A DNA stretch of 64,000 nt, taken from assembly GCA_934047225.1 (NCBI GenBank), contig OW204009.1:16256898-16320897 (forward strand), given 5' to 3'. The stretch is from Ypsolopha sequella. Its lineage: Eukaryota; Arthropoda; Insecta; Lepidoptera; Ypsolophidae. The notes under the pieces were generated by a model. That model was not told the DNA's origin. It made no database searches and saw nothing but the letters and a program-made list of their open reading frames with translations. Each line of letters starts with the position of its first letter. Position 1 is the first letter of the stretch. Positions 33,900 to 46,011 of this stretch are shown here, piece by piece. The translations under genes and the position numbers were made by a program.

Positions 33900-34205
33900 T
33901 CAAAACCGAATCAGAGCACCCCGAATCCACCCAGTCTTGTGGCTACTACCCCTTGTGTGTATATAAAAAGCCGGAGGCACGGAGGTAGGGCAGCCCCCGC
34001 TCGCAGTGGCCTTCGGCTCGTGCCGCAAACTCACACTCGTCAGAAAACGTTTCATCGCTCTCGTATCGTAATATACTATTTTATATTTTTTTGTTGCAAT
34101 GTACACTTAACACTAACCGCATGCAAAATTTCAAGTTTGTTTTGTAGGCCTGCTAGAACACCTTTAGACTTTTGATGATGTGTCAGTCAGTCAGTGACAA
34201 AATAA
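33900..34205 (+). repeat. Dispersed retroelement fragment (gccttcggctcgtgccgcaa type)
   Basis: Contains gccttcggctcgtgccgcaa and ctcgtatcgtaatatac, a repeat I recognise from lepidopteran genomes, ending at gtcagtcagtcagtg. Two opposed frames cross it and are not genes. Confidence 0.5.
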
Positions 34206-34233
34206 GGGAACTTTGACTTGAGATATTTCATAA

Positions 34234-34878
34234 TCAAATATAGGTACAAACTTGTAATTTGGAGGTAGAAGTAGGTTCAGTAAGTACCCTTGGTAACTGA
34301 AATTCCAGACTTCTAGCTTTACCCATAACGAAGATACAGGGGGGTTGAAAGTGCCGTGAGTTGCTTCGAGAAAAGGATGGTACGGCCGTTCTATTTGGCA
34401 GTTCGTTAATATATAGTAAAAACAATAATGGCCCTAATACACTGCCTTGTGGTACCCTGCAAGTAATTTGTTTAGCACCTGACACGTATTTTATTTCCCT
34501 ATTAGTCTGGGGGCATATTCTGGAAATGTCTGTGTATTGAACTCTGTTTTTCAAATAAGATTCTATAAGACATAATACATTTCCTCTTACACCATAAGAA
34601 TTGAGTCTTTTTAATAGTATACTATGATTAACGAAGTCAAAAGCTTTTGTCAGATCCATGTAGACGGCACAAATTAGGTTTTTTTCATCAACATTCCTCA
34701 TAACTTTATCAAGTAAGTCATATATTGCCATATTTATTGTTCTTTTTTTCCTAAATCCATTTTGTTCGTTTATCAAAATATTGAATTTGTTTAAGTAAGT
34801 CTCTAAAGCAATATAGATAATATTCTCAAATATTTTGGAGAATATACAGACCATGGCAACTGGACGGTAGAATTTCAT
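34234..34878 (-). pseudogene. LINE reverse transcriptase fragment (Jockey-like)
   Basis: 215 minus-strand residues: FYRPVAMVCIFSKIFENIIY, NEQNGFRKKRTINMAIYDLL, YMDLTKAFDFVNHSILLKRL (first catalytic Asp) and CRVPQGSVLGPLLFLLYINE, after which similarity ends before the FADD box. It is an RT core missing endonuclease, catalytic aspartate pair and C-terminus. The following part of the frame has no RT features. Confidence 0.8.
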
Positions 34879-34948
34879 ATTGAGCCTGTCATATTTTTTG
34901 TAAACAAGTTAGACTTATTGGAATAATGTTACTTGATAACTGACCAGG

Positions 34949-35083
34949 TGTCATTGTAACGATGTATTGTTCTGGAGTAATACTACTTGATACTTGAATG
35001 CTACTTGGTGTCATTGTAACGATGTATTGTTCTGGAGTAATACTACTTGATACTTGAATGCTACTTGGTGTCATTGTAACGGC
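34949..35083. repeat. 60-bp tandem repeat, 2.25 copies
   Basis: Unit starting tgtcattgtaacgatgtatt at 34949, 35009 and (partial) 35069. Confidence 0.9.
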
Positions 35084-35173
35084 CCCAATATCCGGACCCT
35101 GACGCCCTAAGCTAAGAGTGAGAAGTAACAGTCAAACGGGCAGATTTATTGCTCACTCATGCCATACAAAAAC

Positions 35174-35828
35174 CTAAAGTCCCTTTCAATAGAATCCGCC
35201 AATAATGTAAACAAACCAATTTAAACACGATTACTGCGTAATTACTTACATTTGAATATCAATCCTGATCATATTCACATTTCAAGGAACCATACATTGT
35301 TCTTAAAATCATTTCGACACCAAATAACTTCTTTATGATAGTTATTTTAATTAAAAATAATCGGACGACGAAAATTTCAATAGTTTGTAAAACTGTCATA
35401 TTAATTTTTTTATCATCGAAGTCTTTTTTGTCTTTGGAAAGTTAGTGTTGTGACTTCACAAACCTCTCACAAACACCGCTTTTGTACCAACAAGACTCCT
35501 CCGCCTGCCAAAAAACGAAAAATTCATCTGACCACAAGGGAAAAAAATTCTAGTGAATATTTATAATTATTTAGAAAAATCCTCTCTTACATACCCATCC
35601 AAAATGGAGTTATATAAAATTACTTCAGAAATTATGGAGGTGTCTCAGTATGTTGTAAGAGATACCATGAAGCATTATTTAGAAACTCAAAAAATACCAC
35701 ACCAAAATACCACTTTAACATCAGTATAGGTACAACCAAATCTTTGGGTACAACACCATAATCATAGAGAACTGTCAAATAATTATCTTGTTTACATTAT
35801 TGGCGGATTCTATTGAAAGGGACTTTAT
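35174..35828. mobile_element. TIR element, 39-bp perfect inverted repeats
   Basis: 35176-35214 and 35788-35826 are perfect inverted repeats (agtccctttcaatagaatcc). TA on either side (35174-35175, 35827-35828) is consistent with Tc1/mariner-type insertion. The inside is AT-rich with broken frames and no recognisable transposase, so it is non-autonomous or decayed. Confidence 0.8.
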
Positions 35829-36193
35829 CCACCACGATATTTTGTAGTGTTTCGTATATACCTCAAAATGAAAAAAGGGAGCCCTTATAGGATCACTTTC
35901 TGTCGTGCTTACGATAAGAACATTAAGTCAATATTTTTTTAAACATACAGACATACAGATTAACATACATTAACATACAGATTCAGAATCAGCGTTAGTT
36001 AGCTCTATCATAAAAAATCGATCTCTCGTTTAATATTTAGCTGGATTCTAAAACTTCAGTAAGCATATGAGCAGTAAGTCGTAAATTGTGATAATTAGTA
36101 CTTAGCTTAGCGTAGCCGTAGTTTGTAAACTAACTGTTGAAATTTAAGTGTCTATAATCAAGTTATAGTGTGTTACATTTTCAAGTAATATAT
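35829..36193. other. Nothing recognised
   Basis: AT-rich with a short acatacag-rich stretch near 35945-35985. No gene. Confidence 0.4.
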
Positions 36194-36452
36194 AAGGTCT
36201 TTCAATATAAATGGAAAGTAATTTAGAAGGTGATTCAGTATCGTTAATACATCACATTCCAATGCAAAAAATTTTTTTTTGCCTCAACTTTTTTTTCACT
36301 TCTCAGTACAAAGTGGTCCAATCAGCTGACTCAGTTTGTATGGACAAGTGAACAAAAAGTTCGCGCAAAAAAAAGTACTTTGCAGTGGGATGTGATGTAT
36401 TAACGATACTGAATACCTCCTAAATTACTTTCCATTTAAATTGAAAGACCTT
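36194..36452. mobile_element. MITE with about 75-bp inverted repeats
   Basis: Starts aaggtctttcaatataaatg and ends with its near complement. The arms include ttcagtatcgttaatacatc on both sides. Non-coding, 259 bp. Confidence 0.85.
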
Positions 36453-38693
36453 GTATAAGGTTGCCTTGAAGAGGCCTGAGAAGTTAAGTGAATTTAGAAT
36501 AAATTAAACAATAAGAAAGTTTAATACATATATTTTATTATAAAAATTGAAGAGATAAAGAGGCTTGCGGTAGGTTGAAGTCCCTACACACTGATCAGTT
36601 CTTTGTTGTAGCTCGTTACAGTCAAGTACTCCCCTAGCCGAGTGGAAGTACTCGGAAGTCCCGACAGTGAGACCGCAGTCGCCGAAGTTCCAAGTTAGAG
36701 GTCAAGGTCGCAAGATGTAGGCGTCAGCTCCTTCAAGGGAAGAGGTGACGCCTCGTTGATTAGATGGACCGGCCGAGAAGATGTATGTATGAAGTTGTAT
36801 AGAACCGGCTATGGGTCGCCGCTCTCCTCAAACAATTAGACTTTTTCATGTTAAAAATTTCTCAAATGTAAATAACATAAGTTTATAAATAACGTACCTA
36901 TAAGCAAAATTCTAAACACAAGTGGAGTACTTGTTAAGGCTACATATAAAGTCAGATTGAACACTCACCTTCAATCAATTAGAACTGAATACGACCTTAG
37001 TTAGTTAGTTTTAGTTTTTGGGGAAAAATACCACTGCTTTTAGATGAAATTATTTAAATATCCTAAATGAACAGACGTGGTCATTTGTTTAGTATTACAT
37101 TTAATACTCGAAACACATGAAATTTAGAGGTAATTTTTTAATTCAAAAGTAATTTTGAAATGTTAAAAATAAATAGATATAAAAAACAAGAAATTCCACC
37201 TTTTTAATTGAAAATCCGCTTTTTTTAAGAAATTCTCCCTTATTTTCTCTTTTTGTATCTGGCAGCACACTTTTGTTTTGTTGTAATAACAAATAGACTA
37301 GAAAGATATGGCCAAAAGGACTAGCATCTAGGCCGAATAAACCTTAAAAAAAATTGTAATAATGTAAATTAGTATAAATATAAAGCAAGGTTTTTAATTC
37401 GAAGAACTCCTTTGACAGATAGAGTGTTGCCATTATTTGAAAAATAAAAATAGGGAAAGATATACGTCGATATGTCGATATCGATATTTACTGCAGCATG
37501 ACGTATGGTAGTAATGCGCGTTTATAAAATATTTCAACAATCGAGATAATCACAATCAATCAAATTTACAATCGAGATAAACGTCCATCTTGTTGATCGG
37601 TTGAATGATCGAGACATTTTTCGATTGTTCCAAGATACGAGATATGCTCCGTTAGTAATTTAGTTATATAAGTAAGCAGTTTTATTCGTAATGACTTTAC
37701 GAATAATACATTTTGAATAGTGGGTTTTAATTATAATCGATTCAAATAATAAGCCACCTAGAATGACTATTCCAGAGTACGGTTCAGAAAATAGGTAATA
37801 CGCCGTTATATTGGCATTAACGACGTCTTTACGACATGATTGGATAAAATATAATTTCATGTCTTTAGATTGGATGATATACTTAAATGCAACTGAACCA
37901 CACTCTACGGTTGATAGTAGATACCTACACGACACGAGTTTTTCATTTCATTTACAATGCAATGCATGATGACGAGGTATTTTAGTCAATTATCTATCGA
38001 CTTCGAGAAAATATGTAAATGGTAATCAATTTAAATCGAGGAAGCTGACCAAAATAACAACAATAAACCATTTATTTGCTGGACTAAAATCATCAAATTG
38101 GCTGTAACCATCGCCTGTAGCACCTTCTGTTTTTTTAGTCATCTGAATATTCGTATCATGAAAAGTATGGATCAAAATAAAATACCTACCTATATATTTT
38201 TTAATAAATAAATATTTAATAAATACTTATATATTAATATATTTTTTAACAAACCTGACAAAACCTGTCTTTTATGTTGACAATTACTGAGATTTCGTTA
38301 CGCTTTTAAAATATTCGTTATCGATCATTATAAAATTGCAAGTTTTTATTTTCGATAATAACTGTGAAGCAAACTTGAAAAGACCATGTGGATTTTTTTT
38401 TCGAAAAGTTAGTGTAAAAGTGTAAAGTTATATTTTTGTTAAATTTTGCGTCACTTGACCGTATGAGTTCTCGAGTATAAGAAACGCCGTCAATTTTTAT
38501 CGATAAGAGCAGCACTGGCTGAAAAGTGGCAACATTTTGCTTTTCGAGTTGTCAAACGAGTTCCTCGAATTAAAAATCCTACTTTAGATTAAATTGCTTG
38601 TTGTGTATTAATTAAAGCCACTGACTGAATGAAACCTATATACAGTAAAAAAATAAAACCTGAGTCGCCCCTAGCGTTCGATCATTCACAAAC
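36453..38693. other. Unassigned; promoter side of the ZAD zinc finger gene
   Basis: No coding region with family features in 2.2 kb. A cgatatgtcgatatcgatat palindrome-rich bit is near 37468-37490. The last few hundred bases must hold the promoter and 5' UTR of the downstream gene, but I see no TATA box I would defend. Confidence 0.4.
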
Positions 38694-38837
38694 ATGGACG
38701 AAATCTCCCTGATATTGCTGAGAAGCCACTGTTGCTCCTGTCTAAGTAGAGACCGCAAGTTGTTTCAACTGTGCCGCGTAGTTGGTGGCATTAACAACCT
38801 CTATTCGCTGCTCTCCTATGATTCCGAAGCATATAGA
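38694..38837 (+). CDS. ZAD-ZNF exon 1: start codon and first half of ZAD
   Basis: MDEISLILLRSHCCSCLSRD, then RKLFQLCRVVGGINNLYSLL, SYDSEAYR, donor gtaagt. Cys13 and Cys16 are the first zinc pair of the ZAD, followed by the usual xRKLFxL. The exon is 48 codons and ends in phase 0. The ATG is preceded by aaac and by stops in frame, so it is the likely start. Confidence 0.85.
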
Positions 38838-40797
38838 GTAAGTATCATGTGAATATTTGTTTTCCAAAAGTTGTTAAGTCTCCGGCTCATCATATGATTA
38901 TTTCCTAGTTGCTATGCACTTCATATTGACATGTTACGTAGGTATGGTTATTAGGTACGCTCTTGTTATTGTAGCATCTATCACTGTATAAATTAAATAT
39001 ATGTACGCAAAGATTTCAAAAGTTTAGATGAACCCTGGCACCTAAAATCTATTGCATTGTTTTTGAATTTGTGTGTTAACATAATGCCGACGCGCGCACA
39101 CATGAGTGCGCAATCTGTCTACTTATGGTCAGCAAACTGATCAGACTACTAAAGTTGTTGAAATTATTAACTTTACAGTTGCCACAAAATAAGAGGCCCG
39201 TTTTGACAGATAAGAAAGACCATAGAATATAACTTTACATGTAATAAATGAAACGGTTAACAAATAATTATTAACTTATTGGGTTTAAAGAAAATAAATA
39301 AATGTTTTTTAATTATCAAGGAACATATTTCAAGTACAATTTTCACGCATATTGCAAAATAAAATGCAATTTTGAATTACTCCACAATGTCTCAAAAACA
39401 GTTACATTCTCAGTCAATTTTTTCTTAATAATAGTGTTGTAACCAGATAATCGCCTAATTTCACGGACTCAATTCGATTCCACGTGAAAATAATTAACTT
39501 GTTTTAATATCGATAAAATAATTGTAATGATCAGTAATTAGCTTTTGTGAGACCAGTACACAAAAAGCCAAGTTTAAATTTCCTTTTTTTTTTGCAAATA
39601 TAAACTTTTTAGATTTGAACATTTGCATGTATTTGTAACGGTGCCGCGTATACCGAAAAATATAATATAATAATTGTGCTAAATAATGTTACATACCACT
39701 TAGCTTTTAAACTTATAGTTTACAAAAACAAAAAATAAATATATAAAAAACATGCATTTATTGCTTAAAGTCCCATTTTTTTATTAATGAATTGGTTTAC
39801 AGGCAGTTTTCCATAAATCATCCTATCAATAGACAGATTGGCTGGTAAGAAATATGGCAGTATTTTTTTTTATAAGGCATGGAGCAATTTTTTCATCTTG
39901 AAGCCTACATATTTTTCTTACTGGCCAGTATTTTATATCTATCAACGCTCAGACCTCTATCTAATTTGAGGTCAGTGAAGTACAACATTACAAAATATTA
40001 CTGGCACGTAAGAATTTCCATTTCAGATTCTTCTCGTAGAGAAAAAAAATTAAAAGCTGGTTTTAGCACCCGAAATATCTTTCTATCACCATATTGGAAG
40101 TTGTTGTGCTCCCGTTTGCTTTTAGTGTTTTTTTCTTGTGACTTTAGGCTTTACCTTTGAACTGTTTATATTTTCTTTCACGTTGACTTTGGCAATTATG
40201 TTTATTCTGGAAATTATAACCAATAAACATGAAAATATTTCAAACGATAACAAACTCATAATATTTTGAATCGATTTCTCGTGAGAATCGGTTGACATAG
40301 TTACCGATTTGCATGGTTCACATCCATAGATACATTGCGATGACATATGTCAAAACGGACCTATTACATTGTGACTACTTTAAGTGCAACTATCACTGTG
40401 TTCAGCTGAGCACTGATTCCAAACATGTGAGCGTCACCCATTTAAAGGTGGAAACACTTTGGTGCTGTCATAGTCTAGTAAGGGCTTATCTTTACTTTTG
40501 AAATCTTTGTATGTATGTATAATTTAGTTCGTGTACATTTATTAGTTCATTAAATATAAGTAAGTAAGCTCAAAATATTTATATAAAAAATGTTAGATAT
40601 AATTAGATTAATTTATTTATGAACTGCGATAAGTATAATTGTCTATGATGTTGTACCTTCATACATCATATTTTCTTTTTAGTTACTTTTACAATAAAGT
40701 ATCGATTATTCTTGTAATTCATTCATTCCTTTGACTCCGATTCAAAGTTAAATGTTGTGATGATAATATTAATTATTTTATTGATTCCTGCATCCAG
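38838..40797 (+). other. Intron 1, nothing recognised
   Basis: About 1.96 kb of AT-rich sequence with no recognised element or conserved frame. Confidence 0.5.
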
Positions 40798-40932
40798 GAG
40801 GGGTTCTACAAAGACTCAGCAAGTCTGTTCATCTGTTGGGAATGTAAGGCGTTGATGCATCGATTCAGTATGTTCAGAAGACAGATCTGCATCGCACAGA
40901 AGTCTCTCTCCGCTATTGTAGAGAGACAACAC
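40798..40932 (+). CDS. ZAD-ZNF exon 2: second half of ZAD
   Basis: Acceptor gcatccag, then EGFYKDSASLFICWECKALM and HRFSMFRRQICIAQKSLSAI, VERQH, donor gtgagt. Cys61 and Cys64 complete the four-cysteine ZAD zinc site. Long helix with Arg/Gln as in other ZADs, which dimerise. 45 codons, phase 0 to 0. Confidence 0.87.
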
Positions 40933-41263
40933 GTGAGTCATTGGCTTTGTATATTATCAACGACTCAACATACTTGCAAGTTACCCAAAGTAATACATGA
41001 CTTAATTTGTAAGATTCGACTTTCTCAATTAAGAGAATTTTTTAATATTTTTGCTGGTGATGTTTCATATGAATTTTACTATGTAAGTTTTTTTACATGA
41101 AGACTACCTAACCGAATGCAGGAAACTATGGAGTTTCCTTGGAAAGATTATGGTTTATCAAAGACTATTTTAATGAAACAAGTCAGTGAAAAGGGGCCCC
41201 ATTTTTGGGTGTTTTTTGTCCAGTGTGGGCATACACTTAATAACATGCTAATTCTAGGTAGGA

Positions 41264-41440
41264 ACCTCGGTGGCGCAATTGGTAGCACGGTTGTTTTGAT
41301 AACAAGAGGTTGCAGGTTCGAATCCTGGCCCGGGGAATTTTTTCAAATTCTTGTCTTTGGATTTGTTTCTGATTGAAATTTTCTAGTTTGTATTGCACTC
41401 TAATAATATTTACATTATTCATAGCGATGGATTTCGCAAA
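41264..41440 (+). repeat. tRNA-like SINE, copy 1 (intron 2)
   Basis: A cloverleaf-like head (cctcggtggcgcaattggta, aggttgcaggttcgaatcc) is followed by a shared tail (cttgtctttggatttgtttc...tgcactctaataat). Nearly identical to copy 2 at 41661, including the tail, so it is an interspersed element and not a plain tRNA gene. Confidence 0.75.
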
Positions 41441-41660
41441 ATAAACATAATCGTAGTTAATGAGAACTGTGAATTTCTTAACTGTCTGAAGCAACAATAT
41501 TGTAGCGACGACAGCGCCATCTGTTTCTTAAGAACAAGGCGTGAAATCACATAACGCCCTCGTGAGCGTTCTGTATGTGCAGTACAAGCTAGTATATCAA
41601 GCAAATGCAAAAATAACAGTGGACAGGTATGATGGAATAATTCGCCGGTCCAGGTAGAAA

Positions 41661-41808
41661 CCTCGGTGGCGCAATTGGTAGCGCGCTTGTCTTGATAACA
41701 AGAGGTCGCAGGTTCGAATCCTGGCCCGGAGAATTTTTTTAAATTCTTGTCTTTGGATTTGTTTCTGAGTGAAATTTTCTAGTTTGTAATGCACTCTAAT
41801 AATACTTA
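41661..41808 (+). repeat. tRNA-like SINE, copy 2 (intron 2)
   Basis: Head 41661-41732: D arm gcgc/gcgc, anticodon stem cttgt/acaag with loop cttgata (anticodon TGA), T arm with ttcgaat. The acceptor stem pairs badly and there is no long variable arm, so a working serine tRNA is unlikely. A and B boxes of the internal pol III promoter are intact. The tail matches copy 1. Confidence 0.75.
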
Positions 41809-41889
41809 GAACATGCTACTAATTATTAATAAAAATTTGATATTTTGTGACGTAACTTTATTACTAGCCGAATTTCTAACTTTTTGCAG

Positions 41890-42429
41890 GAAAATACTTC
41901 GGCAACATTATCAAAACTGTCTGTCCATACGAATACATCTTTCAACTTGATAATCACAAGCTCCAAAGATAACGATGAAGATAGGAAAGGAGTATCAGAT
42001 AACTTCATCGACTGTGGCCTCACCAACTTAGATTTTGTTAAGTCTGAGCCAGAAGACGACTTGCCACTATCAGAACTAAATAACGACTGCCATTCAGACA
42101 ACAGCGATACACGTTTGAAAGAAATTAAGTTAAATTTTGATTCAGATACAATATCACATTTAGACAAGAAAATCATTAAACCAAAACGTTCAACCAAAAC
42201 GAAAGCAAGTGGAAAAATTAACAAAAGTACAGGAAAAACTAAGAGATCAAGTGGTAATAAGAAATATTTCACTTCAGTGGAAATAACTGAAGAAGTGTTG
42301 CAAGAAAGTAGGGTACAGAGAAAATTAGCAGCCAGTTATGCCGACTCGCCATACAAATGTGAGTCTTGTATTGAGGGGTTCAAACTGAAATTTTATTACC
42401 AGAAACATATGCTTTCTGTTCACACAAAG
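41890..42429 (+). CDS. ZAD-ZNF exon 3: linker and first finger
   Basis: Acceptor ttttttgcag. 180 codons, phase 0 to 0, donor gttagt. An acidic Ser/Asp/Glu-rich part (DFVKSEPEDDLPLSELNND) may be an interaction or sumoylation-type region. It is followed by a Lys/Ser-rich basic stretch (KRSTKTKASGKINKSTGKTK) that could be a nuclear localisation signal. Finger 1 is YKCESCIEGFKLKFYYQKHM with LSVH (C-x2-C-x12-H-x4-H). Confidence 0.87.
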
Positions 42430-42689
42430 GTTAGTAATAAATGTGTCAATTATATACATAATTGTACTTGTTCTTATTTACAATTGTTTTTGGTTCATTT
42501 TTTTAATGTAAAAATTCACACTCAGTTTTTACCTTTTGTATGAAATTTAAGAAATATCTAGGCGTAAAGAATCCTCTTAAGAAACATTTTTTATATTTCT
42601 TATTTACGAATTTATTGAAAAAAAATCGAAACAATAAGAAATCATACTTAAAACTCATTTCTGTTGTAGGAGTTAACAAGTTTGACTAG

Positions 42690-43450
42690 ATTATTATTAC
42701 ATGCAGCTTGAACACTCACGTGTGATTGTTGTTGACTATATGCCAACCGTTTTACCAACATAGTCAACAACAATCAATTGTTGTTAACTATATGCCAACC
42801 GTTTCACCAACATAGTCAAAAACAATGCCAACCGTTTCACCAACATAGTCAACAACAATCAATTGTTGTTAACTATATGCCAACCGTTTCACCAACATAG
42901 GCAACAACAATCAATTCAAGCCGTATCACTACATAGTATAAAACAAAGTCACTTCCCGCTGTCTGTCTGTCCCTATGTATGCTTAGATCTATAAAACTAC
43001 GCAACGGATTTTGATGCGGTTTTTTTTAATAGATAGAGTAATTCAAGAGGAAGGTTTATATGTATAATACATGCATAATGTGATGTCGTAAATAAACTCA
43101 TTTTTTGCGCTTACATTGCAAACGCTGGCGAGATACGAGATAGTTTAAAATAATGTACTACAGTATTGTACACCTTAAAAATGTCTACAAAAAAGTCTTC
43201 AATGGTATATGTCTATCTCTTAGGGATAACCCACAATAACCATTTTTTATCCTTTACTTTTTACGAGAAATAATGGCTTATTTACGAAGCGATTTTAAGC
43301 AATACATCATTAATACTTATCCAATTAAGTACCTTAAATACGTTAGTATATTTAGTATCAGCATTGCACCCGTGCGAAGCCGGGGCGGGTCGCTAGTGTA
43401 GTAATAATTTAGTATGTCAGCTCACGCGAGTTTTAATAATATTAAAGTTT
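42690..43450. mobile_element. Penelope-like element end split by a Helitron-like insertion (intron 3)
   Basis: The left part (42690-42928) has cttgaacactcacgtgtgat and tandem palindromic copies of tatatgccaaccgttt-accaacatagtc. The right part (43398-43450) has aataatttagtatgtcagct. Both recur around the Penelope-like piece at 55055-56030. Between them, about 42935-43397, lies a non-autonomous Helitron-like element containing actacgcaacggattttgat and ending gggcgggtcgctag. Confidence 0.6.
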
Positions 43451-43534
43451 GACGAGCATCAGCGATTTTGATATACACTTCTCGCCCTTGCGATCAATAG
43501 TCTCAGCATTCCAACTGTATTCTAGTATCGTGTG

Positions 43535-43962
43535 TTAAGGGGCTCCACCATGCTAAACATCAGTTTTGCATTGGATTCAGTTCCGTCAATGTAGATGGCA
43601 AAAATTTGAAAAAAAAATATGGCGTGTTTTTTGACTCAAAAAAATTAATAATTACACTTTATAAATAAACATACTTCCAGTCTTCTTTTAACTATAATGC
43701 TTTTAGAAAAGCATGAATTTCACGAAAAAGCCGATTCAGTTTCCATATTTCAAAACCGATTGAAACGAAACCAACACACGCAGTTACTTACTAGAAAAAA
43801 CCATCTTTGTTACATAAAGAAATTATATTTAATGTCCTAATAAGCCGTGATTTCAAAATAAGTCAAGTTTTGCGTACGCGGCATCTGATTAGAGCAGGAT
43901 AGACAGTTATAAAACAAAAGCGTTAGAGCAGGACTGCATTTTAGCATTGGGCAGCCCCTTAA
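43535..43962. mobile_element. MITE with TTAA flanks (intron 3)
   Basis: Inverted ends ttaaggggct...catgctaaa; TTAA at both borders (43535-43538, 43959-43962) suggests a piggyBac-type non-autonomous element. No coding content. Confidence 0.65.
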
Positions 43963-44269
43963 ATAAATAGTTCAACCGTAATTATAGGTACAGACATTCC
44001 CATAATCCACATTTACTGGAGGTACTCAGATAGACATCTAAACTGTCTTTCAGAGGGGTAGGCAGAGACGACAGATCTCGATCTGCCACGATCCTGACGC
44101 ACCTCCTTCGCTTCTTCCATATTAGAGTCGTACAAGCAAGCTGCATGTTCCGTTCCAGCCGATTTTGACTTATACTTGTATATACCACTTAGTATGTCGC
44201 CGCATAGTGATGTGTGATCTTAAACTCCGTTTTGATATAACAAATATGGTTTCAGTATTAATATGTAGA

Positions 44270-44586
44270 GAATTTGTGGATATATAAATAATTTGCAATA
44301 TTCCGCTAAACACTCTTACCATGCTATTCAAAATGCAGACTCAAGCACCGCCCGCCCTCCCGCATAAAACATGCACAAGCAAAGCAAGCAGTACGAGCAC
44401 AAAATAAAGCAATCTTAAATAACAAGCAAGAAAACTTATCGACACGTGTTTCGCCTCTAAACGAGGCATCCTCGGGATGTATAGTCCGCCCGACCGCTCG
44501 ACAGCAAATGAGCTGTATATGCATGTGAATAGCATGGTAAGAGTGTTTAGCGGAATATTGCAAATTATTAATATATCCACAAATTC
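44270..44586. mobile_element. Element with 61-bp inverted repeats (intron 3)
   Basis: 44270-44330 and 44526-44586 are inverted repeats with one mismatch (gaatttgtggatata...). The inside carries acacgtgtttcgcctctaaa and gaggcatcctcgggatgt, words I associate with Penelope-like or related lepidopteran repeats. It ends 86 bp before exon 4. Confidence 0.8.
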
Positions 44587-44671
44587 ATGATGGACTTCCG
44601 CAAAGTAACGCCTTTTTCAATAAATTTAATATGTAGAGAGATAAACCATCCGCATACTTTTAAATCTCCAG

Positions 44672-44853
44672 CGAGAAGGCCACGCCCTCTGCGATATATG
44701 CCACGCCCACGTCCCAGCGGCGACGTCTGGCGAACACCGGCGCGAACATTACCGGAGACACGAGTGTCGGTTCTGCGAGCACGTCGCGTATACCACCACA
44801 GATATCTTGAACCACTTGAAGAGAGGGCATAGCATGAAGAAGGTGGACTTCAG
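44672..44853 (+). CDS. ZAD-ZNF exon 4: fingers 2 and 3
   Basis: Acceptor aaatctccag, frame REGHALCDICHAHVPAATSG, EHRREHYRRHECRFCEHVAY, TTTDILNHLKRGHSMKKVDF, donor gtgagc. Two fingers: CDIC..H..H and CRFC..H..H. 182 nt, phase 0 to 2. A longer open frame in another register over the same bases has no domain and is ignored. Confidence 0.83.
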
Positions 44854-45602
44854 GTGAGCGAATGATTCCTCTAAGGTGTAAACATTAATTGATTACAGAA
44901 TGTAAAAGCAAAAGGACTATATGAGACAGGTAGACAAAGATTAACCTGAATTCCTGCTGTCTTGTATTTTCTTATCCCTTGGTTAAAGTAGATATAAGTC
45001 ATATATTGTATAGTATAAGTTTTATGTTGAAAAAAAAGACATGATCTTGCTAAGTTTCTTGCCCTTCTTCTTAGCAAGACTAATCGAATGGGCGGAGATA
45101 GGCATGTATTTATATATGTAACCTATTTGTATGTAGTATAAAGGATGGGATTTGGTCGGCCGCCTGGATTCGTGCTGGGGGCTCGGTTGGTGATCATTGA
45201 ACCTTGTTCCTGGTCCCTGGCCGGGTCTCCGGTATGGGTTCGGGCGGCTGCTTGGATTTTACCTTGTATAATATATATTTTACCTATCAGTTTAATCGTA
45301 AATATATTGCTACATAAATTAAATAAACCTTTAATTTAGTTCATGTACATTTATTATTTTATTGCATATATTTGCTTTATTAGATTAAATTTGACGTGTA
45401 AAAAGTGTATATATCTATACCTGCTTTGCAAAATAAACTATTTGAATTTGAATTTGAATTCAAAGTACTAAGAGAGTACTTGTTGTAGTTGTGTGGTTAC
45501 CGGCAGCTGCGTTGTCTCAGTCCACAGATATCAGGAGATTTCCTTCCACTTATTTCACCGACAGAAACACAAAAACTATAAGTACGGCACATATTTAAGT
45601 AC
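44854..45602 (+). other. Intron 4, left part: no gene, one retroelement tail
   Basis: A tail of ttgaatttgaatttgaattc at 45436-45460 marks the 3' end of a SINE or LINE. The rest is not recognised. Confidence 0.45.
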
Positions 45603-45857
45603 ATTTTCAATGCAAGTGCTCGTAAAGGCCCACTTTTTATGCATCAAAACCGAACAGAAAGTCGATTATTTTGCCCTAGGACTTTATTATTATTATTTTT
45701 TAAATTTATTTACAATAGTTGGCTAACCTGCAGCCTTTCCTGTGTACCATAAATGTTATACTTTTTTTTTTCCACTGTTTAACGGCTCTGGATACAGTCC
45801 TTTTGAGCCAATCATAATTTATAGTTCACAAGATTATATTTGTTTTATTTCCTCACA
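45603..45857. repeat. Left copy of a 255-bp inverted repeat pair (intron 4)
   Basis: Matches the reverse complement of 49397-49650 over its length (ctgtttaacggctctggata, ttgccctaggactttattat). The pair flanks exon 5. Confidence 0.85.
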
Positions 45858-45935
45858 CTTACCCGACGACGTCATGACATACCCCGCGGGCCTCTCATCT
45901 CTCAACTGAACACGTTGAACAAACATATTGTAAAA

Positions 45936-46011
45936 ATGGTGTATTGCAGCGTGGAAAATTGTTCTAACTCTTCGAATTACGCAAATAAGACATCCAAATT
46001 TCATTTCACTC
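45936..46011 (+). CDS. THAP-domain first exon (intron 4)
   Basis: MVYCSVENCSNSSNYANKTS then KFHFT, followed by donor gtaagt at 46012. The Cys-x4-Cys start and the FHF break point are those of a THAP zinc-binding domain, whose first intron often falls here. The remaining cysteine and histidine should be in a later exon, which I do not find. It could be a nested host gene or the start of a THAP-bearing transposase. 25 codons plus one base. Confidence 0.5.

Noticed and set aside
39879..40160. 93-codon hydrophobic frame in intron 1
   Set aside because: AT-rich chance frame with no domain or splice support.
41264..41735. Two tRNA-Ser(TGA) genes
   Set aside because: Poor acceptor stem, no long variable arm, and a shared tail of about 75 bp after the head; better explained as SINE copies.
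44587..44832. Arg/Pro-rich frame over exon 4
   Set aside because: Shadow of the zinc finger frame in another register; the finger frame has splice sites and correct phase.
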